64,000 nt of DNA from Panopea generosa (lineage: Eukaryota > Mollusca > Bivalvia > Adapedonta > Hiatellidae), in assembly GCA_029582155.1 (NCBI GenBank), contig CM055901.1, positions 46,001,228-46,065,227 on the forward strand, written 5' to 3'. Position numbers and translations under genes: made by a program. This document shows positions 11,050 through 21,100 of the stretch, piece by piece (position 1 is the stretch's first letter; every line of letters begins with the position of its first letter). The notes beneath the pieces were generated by a model. It did not search any database and was not told where the DNA came from. It was given only the letters and a program-made list of their open reading frames with translations.

Positions 11050-11943
11050 AAGTCAAAATGTTTATTGGCAAAATCAAGTATTTGTATTTCTTGGTCAAGA
11101 TTGAAATCATCCAGTAGCTCCAGTATAATTCTGGACTTATGGCCCTTGGATTTATTAACATTTGCAAAGTAAGTGATGTCCTATCTCTAACTGGCATAAA
11201 TTAAATGAAATCTACACCAAACTAGGTCAGAATGTTAAGATCAATTTCGAGAACTTGCCCGAAACTCGGAGTTATGGCCCTTAGATTGTTAAACATTTGC
11301 ATAGTTGATGATGTCCTATATCTAACCAGAGTAATTTAAATCAAATCTGTACAAACTATGTCAGAATGTCTAGGTTAATTTTGATAGCAGCCTGATAACA
11401 CGAGTTGCTCCACAGAGTTATGACCCTTGGATTATTTACATTAAATTTTGTGAATCTGTTGATTGTCAATTATTGGATTATTCCAATCTTTACCAGACTT
11501 AATTAGAATGTTTGTTGTAAAGTACAATGACCAGATGGATCACTCCACCTATGGTCAAAACTTGCTAAATTGGGGATGGCCCCTACCTCACCAGAGTGAT
11601 TTTAATTCAATATTCACTAAACTTGGTGACTGGATAAATATTGGTAAAATATCTCAGCCAAGTTTGATAACCAGCTCAAGTAACTGGAGTTATGGCCCAG
11701 GCCGATGGATTGTTTGGAATTTACAGAAATTAGATTACCAGCCAAATGTTCAAGAAGATTTTTGAGGTAAATTTAAAAACTCTTCTCAGAATTAACAATT
11801 GGATGTTTTACACGTACCATATGCTATTGGCCCTATGCAATTTTTTTCTTCAAATTATGGTCATGTTTTTGTTTGAAACTAGAGCTACTTCAGCGTCCAT
11901 ATTTTGCATGCATAATGATATGGTCCTCTGCTAATTTTGTTCA
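11050..11943 (+). repeat. diverged ~125-bp tandem element with GAGTTATGGCCCTT motif
   Basis: The segments ACTTATGGCCCTTGGATT (about 11136), GAGTTATGGCCCTTAGATTG (11269), AGAGTTATGACCCTTGGATT (11414) and GGAGTTATGGCCCAGG (11687) recur. Each is followed by ACATTTGCA-like and GATGTCCTATCTCTAAC-like text. The family is common in molluscs and non-coding. The frames at 11463 and 11746 are incidental. Confidence 0.65.
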
Positions 11944-12190
11944 AATTTTGACTCTTGGTCATATTTTGATTGTGACTCGTGGTCATAATTTGGTTGTGAC
12001 TCTTGGTCATAATTTGGTTGTGACTCTTGGTCATAATTTGGTTGTGACTCTTGGTAATACATGTACTTTGATTGTGACTCGTAGTCATATATTGATTGTG
12101 ACTCGTGGTCATATTTTGATTGTAACTCATGGTCATATTTTGATTGTGACTCTTGGTCATATTTTATCCTGCCCGAGGGATCATATTTTT
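11944..12190 (+). repeat. 24-bp minisatellite, about 10 copies
   Basis: The unit is approximately TGGTCATATTTTGATTGTGA plus CTCT, arising at the end of the preceding element. As 24 is a multiple of three, frames on both strands stay open (LVVTLGHN- and MTKSHNQN-like); these are not genes. Confidence 0.93.
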
Positions 12191-12524
12191 ACATAGGCTT
12201 TTAAAGTGCAACCTTAACAAATCTTCTGAAAATTTATACAATGTATTCAGTAAAACATGTGGTCCTTTATCAAGTTTGTTGAAAGCATGACCTTTAGTTC
12301 ATATTTAGCACTGTACCCAGGCATCTAACATTTGGAATGATAAACTACAGGTTTTGCTCTTAAACTGCATATTCTTTAATATATGTTTGACATTTGCATA
12401 ACTTTATGATGGGATCCCCAATGATGTTCAATATATTACCCTGTGGCCATGTTTGGTCTGTCCCGTGATTTATACGTAACGACCTTGGGCACTTAAGCCT
12501 CTTGATTAAAATACAGATAAAGTT
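12191..12524. other. spacer, probably the tail of the mollusc-type element
   Basis: The wording CATGTTTGGTCTGTCCCGTG near 12450 fits dispersed repeat sequence. No exon was seen. Confidence 0.35.
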
Positions 12525-12735
12525 CCAAAATGAAATGCTTACCTCACAAAATTGGGGTCATGGGTTCAAGCCTTGCTTGATATTAAAACTTTATGTGAGA
12601 CAGTTTAATAGTTACTTGAAGGATTGTGGTTCTACTCATTCATCTTTAGGTCTTCAACCACAAATATAACTGGATGCCATATATAGCCCGTAATGTGGCA
12701 AAGTAGCGGTTAACCCATAGAAAACAAAATACACA
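12525..12735 (+). mobile_element. SINE, third family (CGGTTAACCC tail)
   Basis: A tRNA-like head with a B-box-like GGGTTCAAGCC at 12562-12572 is followed by ACTTTATGTGAGACAGTTTA and a tail with AAAGTAGCGGTTAACCCATA. The segment at 16596-16765 shares the head and the ACTTTATGTGA motif. Confidence 0.6.
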
Positions 12736-13144
12736 AACATTTGTATATTGATGGACATGACAAAGTTAATGGTGCGACATCGCTACATTAGTGGTTCTAC
12801 ATTGATACTGGAAGACGGAGAAGACGTCATCATGGACAGCTTTGATAAGACATTACTTAGCTCTACATTGTGATTTAATAGAGTCCAAATTAAAATGATG
12901 TTGAACACATTGATATAAAGAAATATGTAAATAATGGTAAGATTAATTATAAAGAAGGACACAAACACTTAATTAAAGAGTATTATTTTTTATTTTGCAA
13001 AGAAAGGAATATCACAGACAGTTTTCAAACATTTTAAAACACAAACTTAATGCTAACAACAAAAATGAAACAAGTTTATCAATATATTTGATGTTATTTA
13101 ATGTTGATATTCCCTGTGTGTTCATTTATTTGCCATGAGTGACA
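12736..13144. other. spacer, nothing recognised
   Basis: AT-rich and unique. Confidence 0.4.
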
Positions 13145-13153
13145 TTAATTGAC

Positions 13154-13380
13154 GATTGATTGATGGAATATTGAGCGTCATTTTTATGCCATTGAGGGCT
13201 AATAAACGATCAGTTAACCTAACCACTGTTTCCTGGGATCCTGGAATGTTAACCAGTACTCGAGCATACCCCATCTCCAAAAGTAACTGATAACTTTCTT
13301 GCTTAAATCAGCGGTGAGAGACGAATGATAATAAGACACAATGTCGTATATCAACCATCACAGAGATTGTGGCCGGGCGG
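13154..13380 (-). mobile_element. 5'-truncated SINE with 9-bp target duplication
   Basis: It is the same family as 10454-10697, lying on the - strand. It is flanked by TTAATTGAC at 13145-13153 and 13381-13389. The tail GATTGATTGAT is at the left. The right end stops within the tRNA head (GGCCGGGCGG), so the copy is 5'-truncated. Confidence 0.85.
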
Positions 13381-13389
13381 TTAATTGAC

Positions 13390-13671
13390 AAAAAATTTTT
13401 TTTTTCATTTTTTTCATTGCTAATTCCTGTATTGCAGCAACAACAGGTGGACACTGCAAACTACTTCTTATATAAATATATTTTATTGTAAAAAATATAC
13501 TGATGATGAAAAACAAATTGAAATTGTTAAAATGTCTGAATTGTAAGGGTGGTTAATACAATGTAGATCTAAACAATGACATTCAATTTTAAGTATATTT
13601 TATTAATGTTATAACTTGTATCCTGTAATCATAATCATGAAATCAGCCTGATATTTGAATCTAATTACATT
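13390..13671. other. spacer, nothing recognised
   Basis: AT-rich, with no feature apart from a poly-T near 13400. Confidence 0.4.
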
Positions 13672-13672
13672 T

Positions 13673-13710
<38 letters not shown>
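13672..13710 (+). repeat. TG dinucleotide microsatellite
   Basis: About 17-19 TG units, with one TATG interruption at the left. Confidence 0.93.
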
Positions 13711-13712
<2 letters not shown>

Positions 13713-14520
13713 ATGCATGCACACAATGTGGTCTGTGTGTTTATGCACGTGCATGTATGTTTTGGGTGTGCGTTGAAAATAATTAAAAACAAATAGATAA
13801 AACTAACAATACAAAGTACATTAAATAGATAATATAAAGATTGTTAACCTTTCTTTTTTTAAATCCGCACATTGAAAGTCATATTGCAACATTATTGATT
13901 TTCTTAATCAAGATGTAATTATTACCTATGGATGTTGAAAAACTTTTAGAGTAAATTTTGCATTACAGGCTCCAAAAATGTCCCACTAAATGTCATTTTT
14001 GAAATGAGATTATTTTACCTTAACATATGACCAATATTCATTCGTATGAATTTTAGTCATGAATTGATTTTTAGAATGGTTTTGGGCAATACAGCAAAAT
14101 TGTTCAATATTTTTAATAAATGAGACAAATATTATATTCTGTTTCCAGTTTTTGTATCAAAAGTTTGGCCAAACCAGGGGCGTAGCATGACAAATTTGGA
14201 AGTTTCTTAATGGGTGGGAGTTTTTATCTTCCTTTCTGTGGATTGGGGTTCATTGAAGGTTTTAGAAATAGAAGTAAAGATGGTGGCTTCTCGGGTGGCT
14301 TTTCAAACTTTAATGATTCATTGGGCTAGAACACATTAATTACTTGAACAAAATATTTATCTGAGGATTTGATTTTAAATGTTACTCAGAAGAGTAACTG
14401 AGTATGCCATGCTACGCACCTGCAAACTGGTATGTTAAACTCTACATATATGTGGGATTGTTACATTCCTGGTAAGAATAACAAATATGTTTTATATTGA
14501 ATAGTAACATTAAGTATAAT
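13711..14520. other. spacer, nothing recognised
   Basis: AT-rich, with no credible exon or repeat structure. Confidence 0.4.
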
Positions 14521-15430
14521 ATATTATACAGAGCAATAACAAGAACTTGAAGTTATCAAAAGAAGTGAAATATTTTGTCTTTTGTAGATAACATATTGTT
14601 TCTTGATATATGGCAACAACTGGTTTGTTTGTTTGTGTTCACTTCATTGTCAAACCCCCCATTCAGCACCCTATTTTTCTTTGAATATTTTTATTTTCGA
14701 AATTGTCGAGTTTGAAACTTCAAATTCTTGTTGGCCAAGAAAATTCTAGTGAGGAACGAAATACTACGCTATTTGATTGCACTATTAACGTCCCTGCTTT
14801 TTATTTCATCACATGTGTTAATATTTTCTTTCATTCGTTGTTTTTGCTAATACGGTCAAATTAATAAATGCTGCTAATTAATAAGACAAATACAAACACA
14901 TTTAGCAAAACAAATATATTTTGATGTCAATTGTTTGTATCGGAAGTTCGAAAAAATATTCAACAGTAACATATAAAATAAAACCTTGATTTTTTGTTTG
15001 TTCTGTTAAAAACATTTAATAATTATAAAGACAAAAGTTTTCGATCTTGGCGCTTCTGCTGAGACTAAAAGGAAAAATAATACACAAGAAAGTAACAACA
15101 TGAATTGTACAATATATGAATGGTGCAAGGACAAGAACTTCAATTTTCGAAAGAATGTAATAATTATATCTTGTGTAAATAACATGTCTTTTGTACATTT
15201 TTGTGAGTGCTCAGAATACTGTCTCAAGTAGACACCAGTATGACTGAAAAATTGTCGAAAGCGACGCTAAACACGATATAACAACAACTTGTACATTTTT
15301 GTTTCGAAATTATGTTTTTTTAAACTTCGAATTCCTGTGAGCCGAGAAAAAATTTAGCAAAAAAAACAACATTTATATCTATGAAATGCTACACTGTTTG
15401 ATAATAATATTTATACATGTCTAGTTTTAA
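14521..15430. repeat. two diverged copies of a ~300-bp dispersed sequence
   Basis: The text AACAAGAACTTGAAGTTATC near 14536 parallels GACAAGAACTTCAATTTTCG near 15130. GAAACTTCAAATTCTTGTTGGC near 14713 parallels the stretch ending AACTTCGAATTCCTGTGAGC near 15345. The second copy is split by a SINE at 15205-15288. Confidence 0.5.
15205..15288 (+). mobile_element. short 5'-truncated SINE with perfect 14-bp target duplication
   Basis: It is flanked by TTGTACATTTTTGT at 15191-15204 and 15289-15302. It contains only the 3' end of the family at 9262-9543 (CAGAATACTGTCTCAAGTAG, then GAAAGCGACGCTAAACACGA). The perfect duplication suggests a fairly recent insertion. Confidence 0.88.
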
Positions 15431-16595
15431 TCACTTTTTTTCTCAAATTTATTCAGTTTAACTTGCTGTTTCAAAAGCTTTTATGTAACATTCTAATCAA
15501 AGCTTGTTAAATACTTTCTAATCTTGTAACTCAATTTCTGTTTAAATCTCTTAAGTAACAGTCTGTCTCAAACTGTGTTAATTACATCAAAATTAAAACT
15601 TGCTAATAACTTTTTGTTTCAAATTGTTTTACATGTAGTTAATTTGTAACTCAAAGCTTCATAGTTTCTTACATATGATTAACTTCTTTTTAAAACTATG
15701 ATTATCTTCTTTTTAAAACGATTTTGAAATAATGTTACAAATCTCTTTACTACTATAACATTGACTTGTCATAGGTTTTTATCTAATATCTAAAGAGATT
15801 AAAGGGAATTTATCAGGATTTTTTAAAAGTTTAAAATTGGCTATAAACATTTTTTCCGAATATAGCATGCCTATATATACTTATTGACCCTGTATTGCTA
15901 AAATATATCTGTTTAAACATTAATATATTGATAAGGGGTTTCCTAATTTGGGCTATGTGTCTGGGTTAGACTAATAAAGATTTCACGCTTAAAATTGCAA
16001 ATATTTTGTGACATATTAATTATACTTATAATTATATAAATCATTTTCCCTGATTAATTTGGCTCTGATTTAATTTAACAGAAGCATTCACTTTCAATTT
16101 GATGTAGTTTTTTTATTTAAAAAATAGTACGATATTTCATAAACTTCAATAGCTAAAATATATAAGAGCAGACCTAAAGGTAAAGTCTATGGAACTCTAA
16201 GATAAATTTGTGAGCAAAGTGAAAGAAAAAGAAAGCAAACAATACATTGGGTCCCATTATAACACGGATCTTGGGGTCCACAAAATGATGTAATAAACAA
16301 ATTAATTTCTATTAATTTCATTGAAAAACATTCAGTCAGGTTTCGGCTATTTGCTCATTGATTATGTATATGTCTTACTGTCTGTGGATATTTTCATTTT
16401 TATTAAAAAAAAAAAACATCTTCTGTTTTTGAAAATAAGATGATGATACTTTATTTTTTTTTTTTAAAATTCCAATATTTCGGTTCTCCTGCTGGCGAGT
16501 GAATATTAAATATGTCATAATTTCTTATTGTTCTTAGTCTCTGAAAGAAAACAGCAATCACAGTTGTTGGCTTAATGTATCAGTATGTATTTTAT
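15431..16595. other. spacer, nothing recognised
   Basis: Very AT-rich, with short homopolymers near 16407 and 16455. No supported gene. Confidence 0.4.
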
Positions 16596-16765
16596 TTGAA
16601 GCTGTCTCAAGAGCACTTACCTCTGATAGCTAAGGTTGTAGGTTTGAGTCCCTTTCGCCCCAAAACTTTATGTGAAAAAGTTTGCCAGTTACTTGCAGAA
16701 GGTGGCTCAGGTTCATTCTGAGGCCTCCCTCCACCAATAAAACTGTATATGCTATATTTGTCTGA
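16596..16765 (+). mobile_element. SINE fragment, same family as 12525-12735
   Basis: A tRNA-like start (AAGAGCACTTACCTCTGATA) leads to a B-box-like GGTTTGAGTCC at 16640-16650, then CAAAACTTTATGTGAAAAAG. The tail motif is not preserved. Confidence 0.5.
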
Positions 16766-17310
16766 AATATGTTGAAAACACACCTTCAAAAGTTATTTTT
16801 ACCTTTTTGGTGGAAAAGAATTTCTAGCAATTATCTTTAATAATCAATGTTAAAAATTAAAAAATATAAATGGTATTTTCACCTTTCCAAGCATACATTT
16901 TCCAATAAAATAACAATTTAAGATTGCTCCTATACACTGAAGTTTGCAGACTCACTCGAACCCACTCTTGCTCATACTACCAAAGTGCTCACCCGATGAA
17001 ATGAAAAGATATTTTCACTGAAACCGGCAAAAATAGTATCTGTTATCTACCATAACATTTCTTAATTGGATATTTTCATTGGAAATTAAAGTACAAAATA
17101 TATCACCACCTTTTCCTCTACAACCACAACACCAGCCTGTCTTCATACTAGTCACAGTTTTCTAAATTAGATTAACAGATTATTTTAAAACAAAGTACTG
17201 ATTTTATTATTTAGTGATGCATTTTGCCACTTACTCTTTAGTCTTTTTTTTCAACCATTTACGTTTAAATGTCTCCAGATCAGTGTACGTACATGCTTTT
17301 TTTCATTATT
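16766..17310. other. spacer, nothing recognised
   Basis: AT-rich and unique. Confidence 0.4.
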
Positions 17311-17416
17311 TATGTACTTCTTATTTATTTATTTATACTTTTTATTCTATTTATCTATATTTATTTATATTTATATCTATACTTATATCTATATTTATAT
17401 ATTCATTGATTTATTC

Positions 17417-17459
<43 letters not shown>

Positions 17460-17549
17460 GATTGATTCATTCATTCATTCATTCATTCATTCATTCATTC
17501 ATTCATTCATTCATTCATTCATTCATTCATTCATTCATTCATTCATTTA
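17311..17549 (+). repeat. tetranucleotide microsatellites (TTTA, ATTG, ATTC)
   Basis: A degenerate TTTA/TTTATA stretch passes into ATTG units at about 17411-17455, then about 20 ATTC units at 17466-17546. These blocks share a register, so they look like successive homogenised variants of one array. Confidence 0.9.
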
Positions 17550-17898
17550 TTTATAACACCTAGGAAAACTGGTTAAATATTTTGTCTTTCAGAAGGCCAA
17601 TTTTTACACATGTATGCTGATTTACGAATTTATTTTCCAAAAAATAAAGTTGTTCGAAAATAAATAAAATAAAAAATCAGAAAATTCTGTAAAATGGATG
17701 TTTTCTTTTTTTTTTTTTTTTTTCAGATTTAAATCCCAATAATAAGAATATGTGGTTTATATTTTTGGGCTGCAGTTTCACACATTTCCTCTATTAAATA
17801 TCATTACCAGAATTAAAAAAACAAACATGTGATTTTGCCACATGTGGACAAAAATAGGGACTCTGGATTTTGTAATCAACAAACTATAACCCAACTTC
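17550..17898. other. probable 3' UTR or downstream flank of the unknown - strand gene
   Basis: On the - strand this follows the TGA of the terminal exon. A TTTATT on the + strand (AATAAA on the gene strand) lies near 17547. A poly-T tract is at 17709-17723. Confidence 0.35.
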
Positions 17899-18113
17899 TC
17901 ATTTCCGATTTGGTAGTTCACTTTGATCAGTATTGCTCGGGGTGGAAGGTCCATGTTCAGTTTTGTCAGGGTCACCTTCTCGGAATTCGTCAGGGACTTC
18001 TCCATCAGGGCTGTGCATGTCATCACACTCCGGGCATGTACACTGGGCCATTGTTTTCCAGCAGATTTTTGTGTTGTCTAGATTGGGAATGCCGTGCATC
18101 ACATTGTTTCCAT
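17899..18113 (-). CDS. probable terminal coding exon of the unknown - strand gene
   Basis: The acceptor ATTTATCAATAG is weak in pyrimidines. The exon starts with two codon bases, matching the one base left by the exon at 21721, and ends at TGA. It encodes GNNVMHGIPNLDNTKICWK, then MAQCTCPECDDMHSPDGE and an acidic, Ser/Pro-rich tail ending ELPNRK. The C-x-C-x2-C cluster could bind a metal or form disulphides. The 48-bp array lies in the intron just before it. A small extra exon at 20906-20968 would also fit in phase. Confidence 0.55.
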
Positions 18114-21100
18114 CTATTGATAAATAGACCAAACTATACATGTATAAGCTACTTGGATTGCTTTTCTGGCTTTTAGTGATGTTGTGGTCAGTTGTAGATC
18201 AATTGTTGCAGCTAACATTGTCAGTATCAAGAGAAACAGTAAAACCACATCTCCTCATGCTAACATTGCCAGTTTTAAGAGACACAGTAAATCAACATAT
18301 CCTCATGCTAACGTTGCCAGTATCAAGAGACACAGTAAAACCACATTTCCTCATGCTAACATTGCCAGTATCAAGAGACCCAGTAAAACCACATCACCTC
18401 ATGCTAATGTTGCCAGTATCAAGAGACACAGTAAAACCACATCTCCTCATGCTAATGTTGCCAGTATCAAGAGACACATTAAAGCAAAACCACATCTCAT
18501 CATGCTTATGTTGCCAGTATCAAGAGATGCAGTATAACCACATCTTCTCATGCTGACGTTCCCATTATCAAGAGATGCAGTAAAACCACATCTTCTCATG
18601 CTGAAGTTGCCAGTATCAAGAGATGCAGTAAAACCACATCTCCTCATGCTGACGTTGCCAGTATCAAGAGATGCAGTAAAATCACACCTCCTCATGCTAA
18701 CATTGCCAGTATCAAGAGATGCAGTAAAACCACATCTTCTCATGCTGACGTTGCCAGTATCAAGAGATGCAGTAAAATCACATCTTCTCATGCTGACATT
18801 GCCAGTATCAAGAGATGCAGTAAAACCACATATCATGCTGATGTTGCCATTATCAAGAGATGCAGCAAAACCACATCTCCTCATGCTTACATTGCCATTA
18901 TCAAGAGACACAGTAACACAACATCTCCTCATGCTAACATTGCCAGTATCAAGAGACACAGTAAAACCACATCTCCTCATGCTAACAAAACCACATCTCC
19001 TCATGCTGAAGTTGCCACCATCAAGATACTCAGTTAAACCACATCTCCTCATGCTGACGTTGCCAGCATCAAGAGACGCAGTAAAACCACATCTCCTCAT
19101 GCTGACGTTGCCACTATCAAGATACTCAGTTAAACCACATCTCCTCATGCTGACGTTGCCAGTATCAAGAGACACAGTTAAACCACATCTCATCATGCTA
19201 ACGTTGCCAGTATCAAGAGACACATTAAAACCACATCTCCTTTAAAGTAATCTCTTCTATGTGAACTAGTTTCTGCAAATCTCTATGCTGTGTGCGTATT
19301 AGTTCTTGTATGGACAAATGTACAAGGTCACTATCATATGCAAATTAATGTAATTTTTATGTGTACCTTTAAATTTATTACACATACAATTATTACATTT
19401 GTTTACTTCAATATACCTGCCACAATAACAACGTTGTAGGGAGTATTCTGGTTTCATCATGTCCGTCCGTCCGTCCGTCCGTCCGTCCGTTCGTCTTTCT
19501 TTATATGTCGTCTATCTTTATATGTACACACAAATGGGTATTTAAGAGCCTATGGTTAGTGTTTTTATGGTAAAAAAACTGATGAAAAATAATTCTGTGA
19601 CTACTTTAACCTCTTAACCCTTTACTTCATATAGACGCCTTTGGACACCTCTAATATAGGACACCTCTTATATAGACGACTTTGGACACCTTATATAGAA
19701 TGCTTTTGAATGATTGGGTGAATTATGTTTATATTAACTGACAGAGTGGAAAATAGTGCAGGAAGTGTTCAGATTGTTCGTTACGAGCAATCTGAGCTCT
19801 TCCTGCACTGTTTTCAAAGGCCTTCTGTGATTGGTGCGGGAAAACGCGTATCTATGGAGTAAATGTTTAAAACATGCTTTTATGTGGCTAATTTCTGTTT
19901 CGTGGCTAAAACATATCCACTTAAGTAATCAATTTGGCATAAACAAAGCCACATGAATAACTATTTGTAAACGTGTCAATCTGTAGTATTATCAGAAGTG
20001 TAATGCGATGTGGTCCGTTTTAATAAACATTTAAAGATTTCCCTCAACTTAAAACTCTCAATTCCTCTTAACCATTACTTGAATTCATTACACATTGAAT
20101 CGCCAGCCAGAGTTTAAGTCATAACACTCTGTACACATTGGTAAAGGATAAAAATTCAAAATGGTCATTGTAAATGAAGTAACAGTATTTCAAATATTGG
20201 AGTCAAGGAAAATGTCAAGTAGAAATGTTTAGTGAAACTTGGATCAGACTTCATTCAAATTGTCCATAGTCATTGCCCATGGCTTAATGGCCTGTTATCT
20301 TGTGCCACTTGATTAAAAGGTTACAGTATCATTAAACTTTGTTAGTATTAAAAATTTCGTACGAACAAATTGTGACCTCTAGAAACGTTTCATTATATTT
20401 TTTGGCAAATCCTAGAAAGACTGCTTTTGATAAGTAAATAAGTAAACGATAACAAAATGAATTCCCGGAGGATTTTTTTCATAACAAACGGGTCCCTGGT
20501 GTGTGAATGTTCTACATTGTTGGAAATGACTCAAAGCTGAAATGATGAAAGTTGAATTCACTGTCAACCTCATCATTTGACAAACCGGTGTCACGTGTCC
20601 ATTTTACTCAATATTGTATTATTTTTGCCATGTTATGAAAATTCGGAATCGACAGATTATTTAGTAAGACACACAAAGTTAGTTAGTCAATGTTTTTCAA
20701 TTAAATAAAAAAATCCAATGTTAAAGAAGAACATGACAACACGTGACGGAACGTACATAAAAGTATTTAGAAAAGGTACAACCCTCAGTATAAAATTGTA
20801 CATTAACAATTCTGAACTAGCAGTTGAACTAGCAACAAGCTTTGGGACAAGATACCATCATGTAATTAAAATTGTGAATGTAGCTGTATTGACTTCATAA
20901 CATACCCATTTTCCATAATGACAGCGGCTCTTTTCTCGGTGTCATCATGTGACGTCCTCCGCACATTGCTGGAAAAGTAATGTAACACTTTATAGTATAC
21001 AAGTAACATATTATAAAATAACATCTGAAAATGCAAGGCATGATGCTTCAGACATAAATAATCCTTTTGAAAATGTTTTATATGTATGTATATGTAACTG

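Noticed and set aside
11463..12196. Frames of 60-107 codons on both strands
   Set aside because: They lie in a dispersed non-coding element and its 24-bp repeat, whose period keeps frames open.
20906..20968. Possible small exon of the - strand gene
   Set aside because: It has a good acceptor and donor and a compatible phase (63 bases), but the model works without it and its more protein-like frame is not the one in phase. Transcript data would decide.
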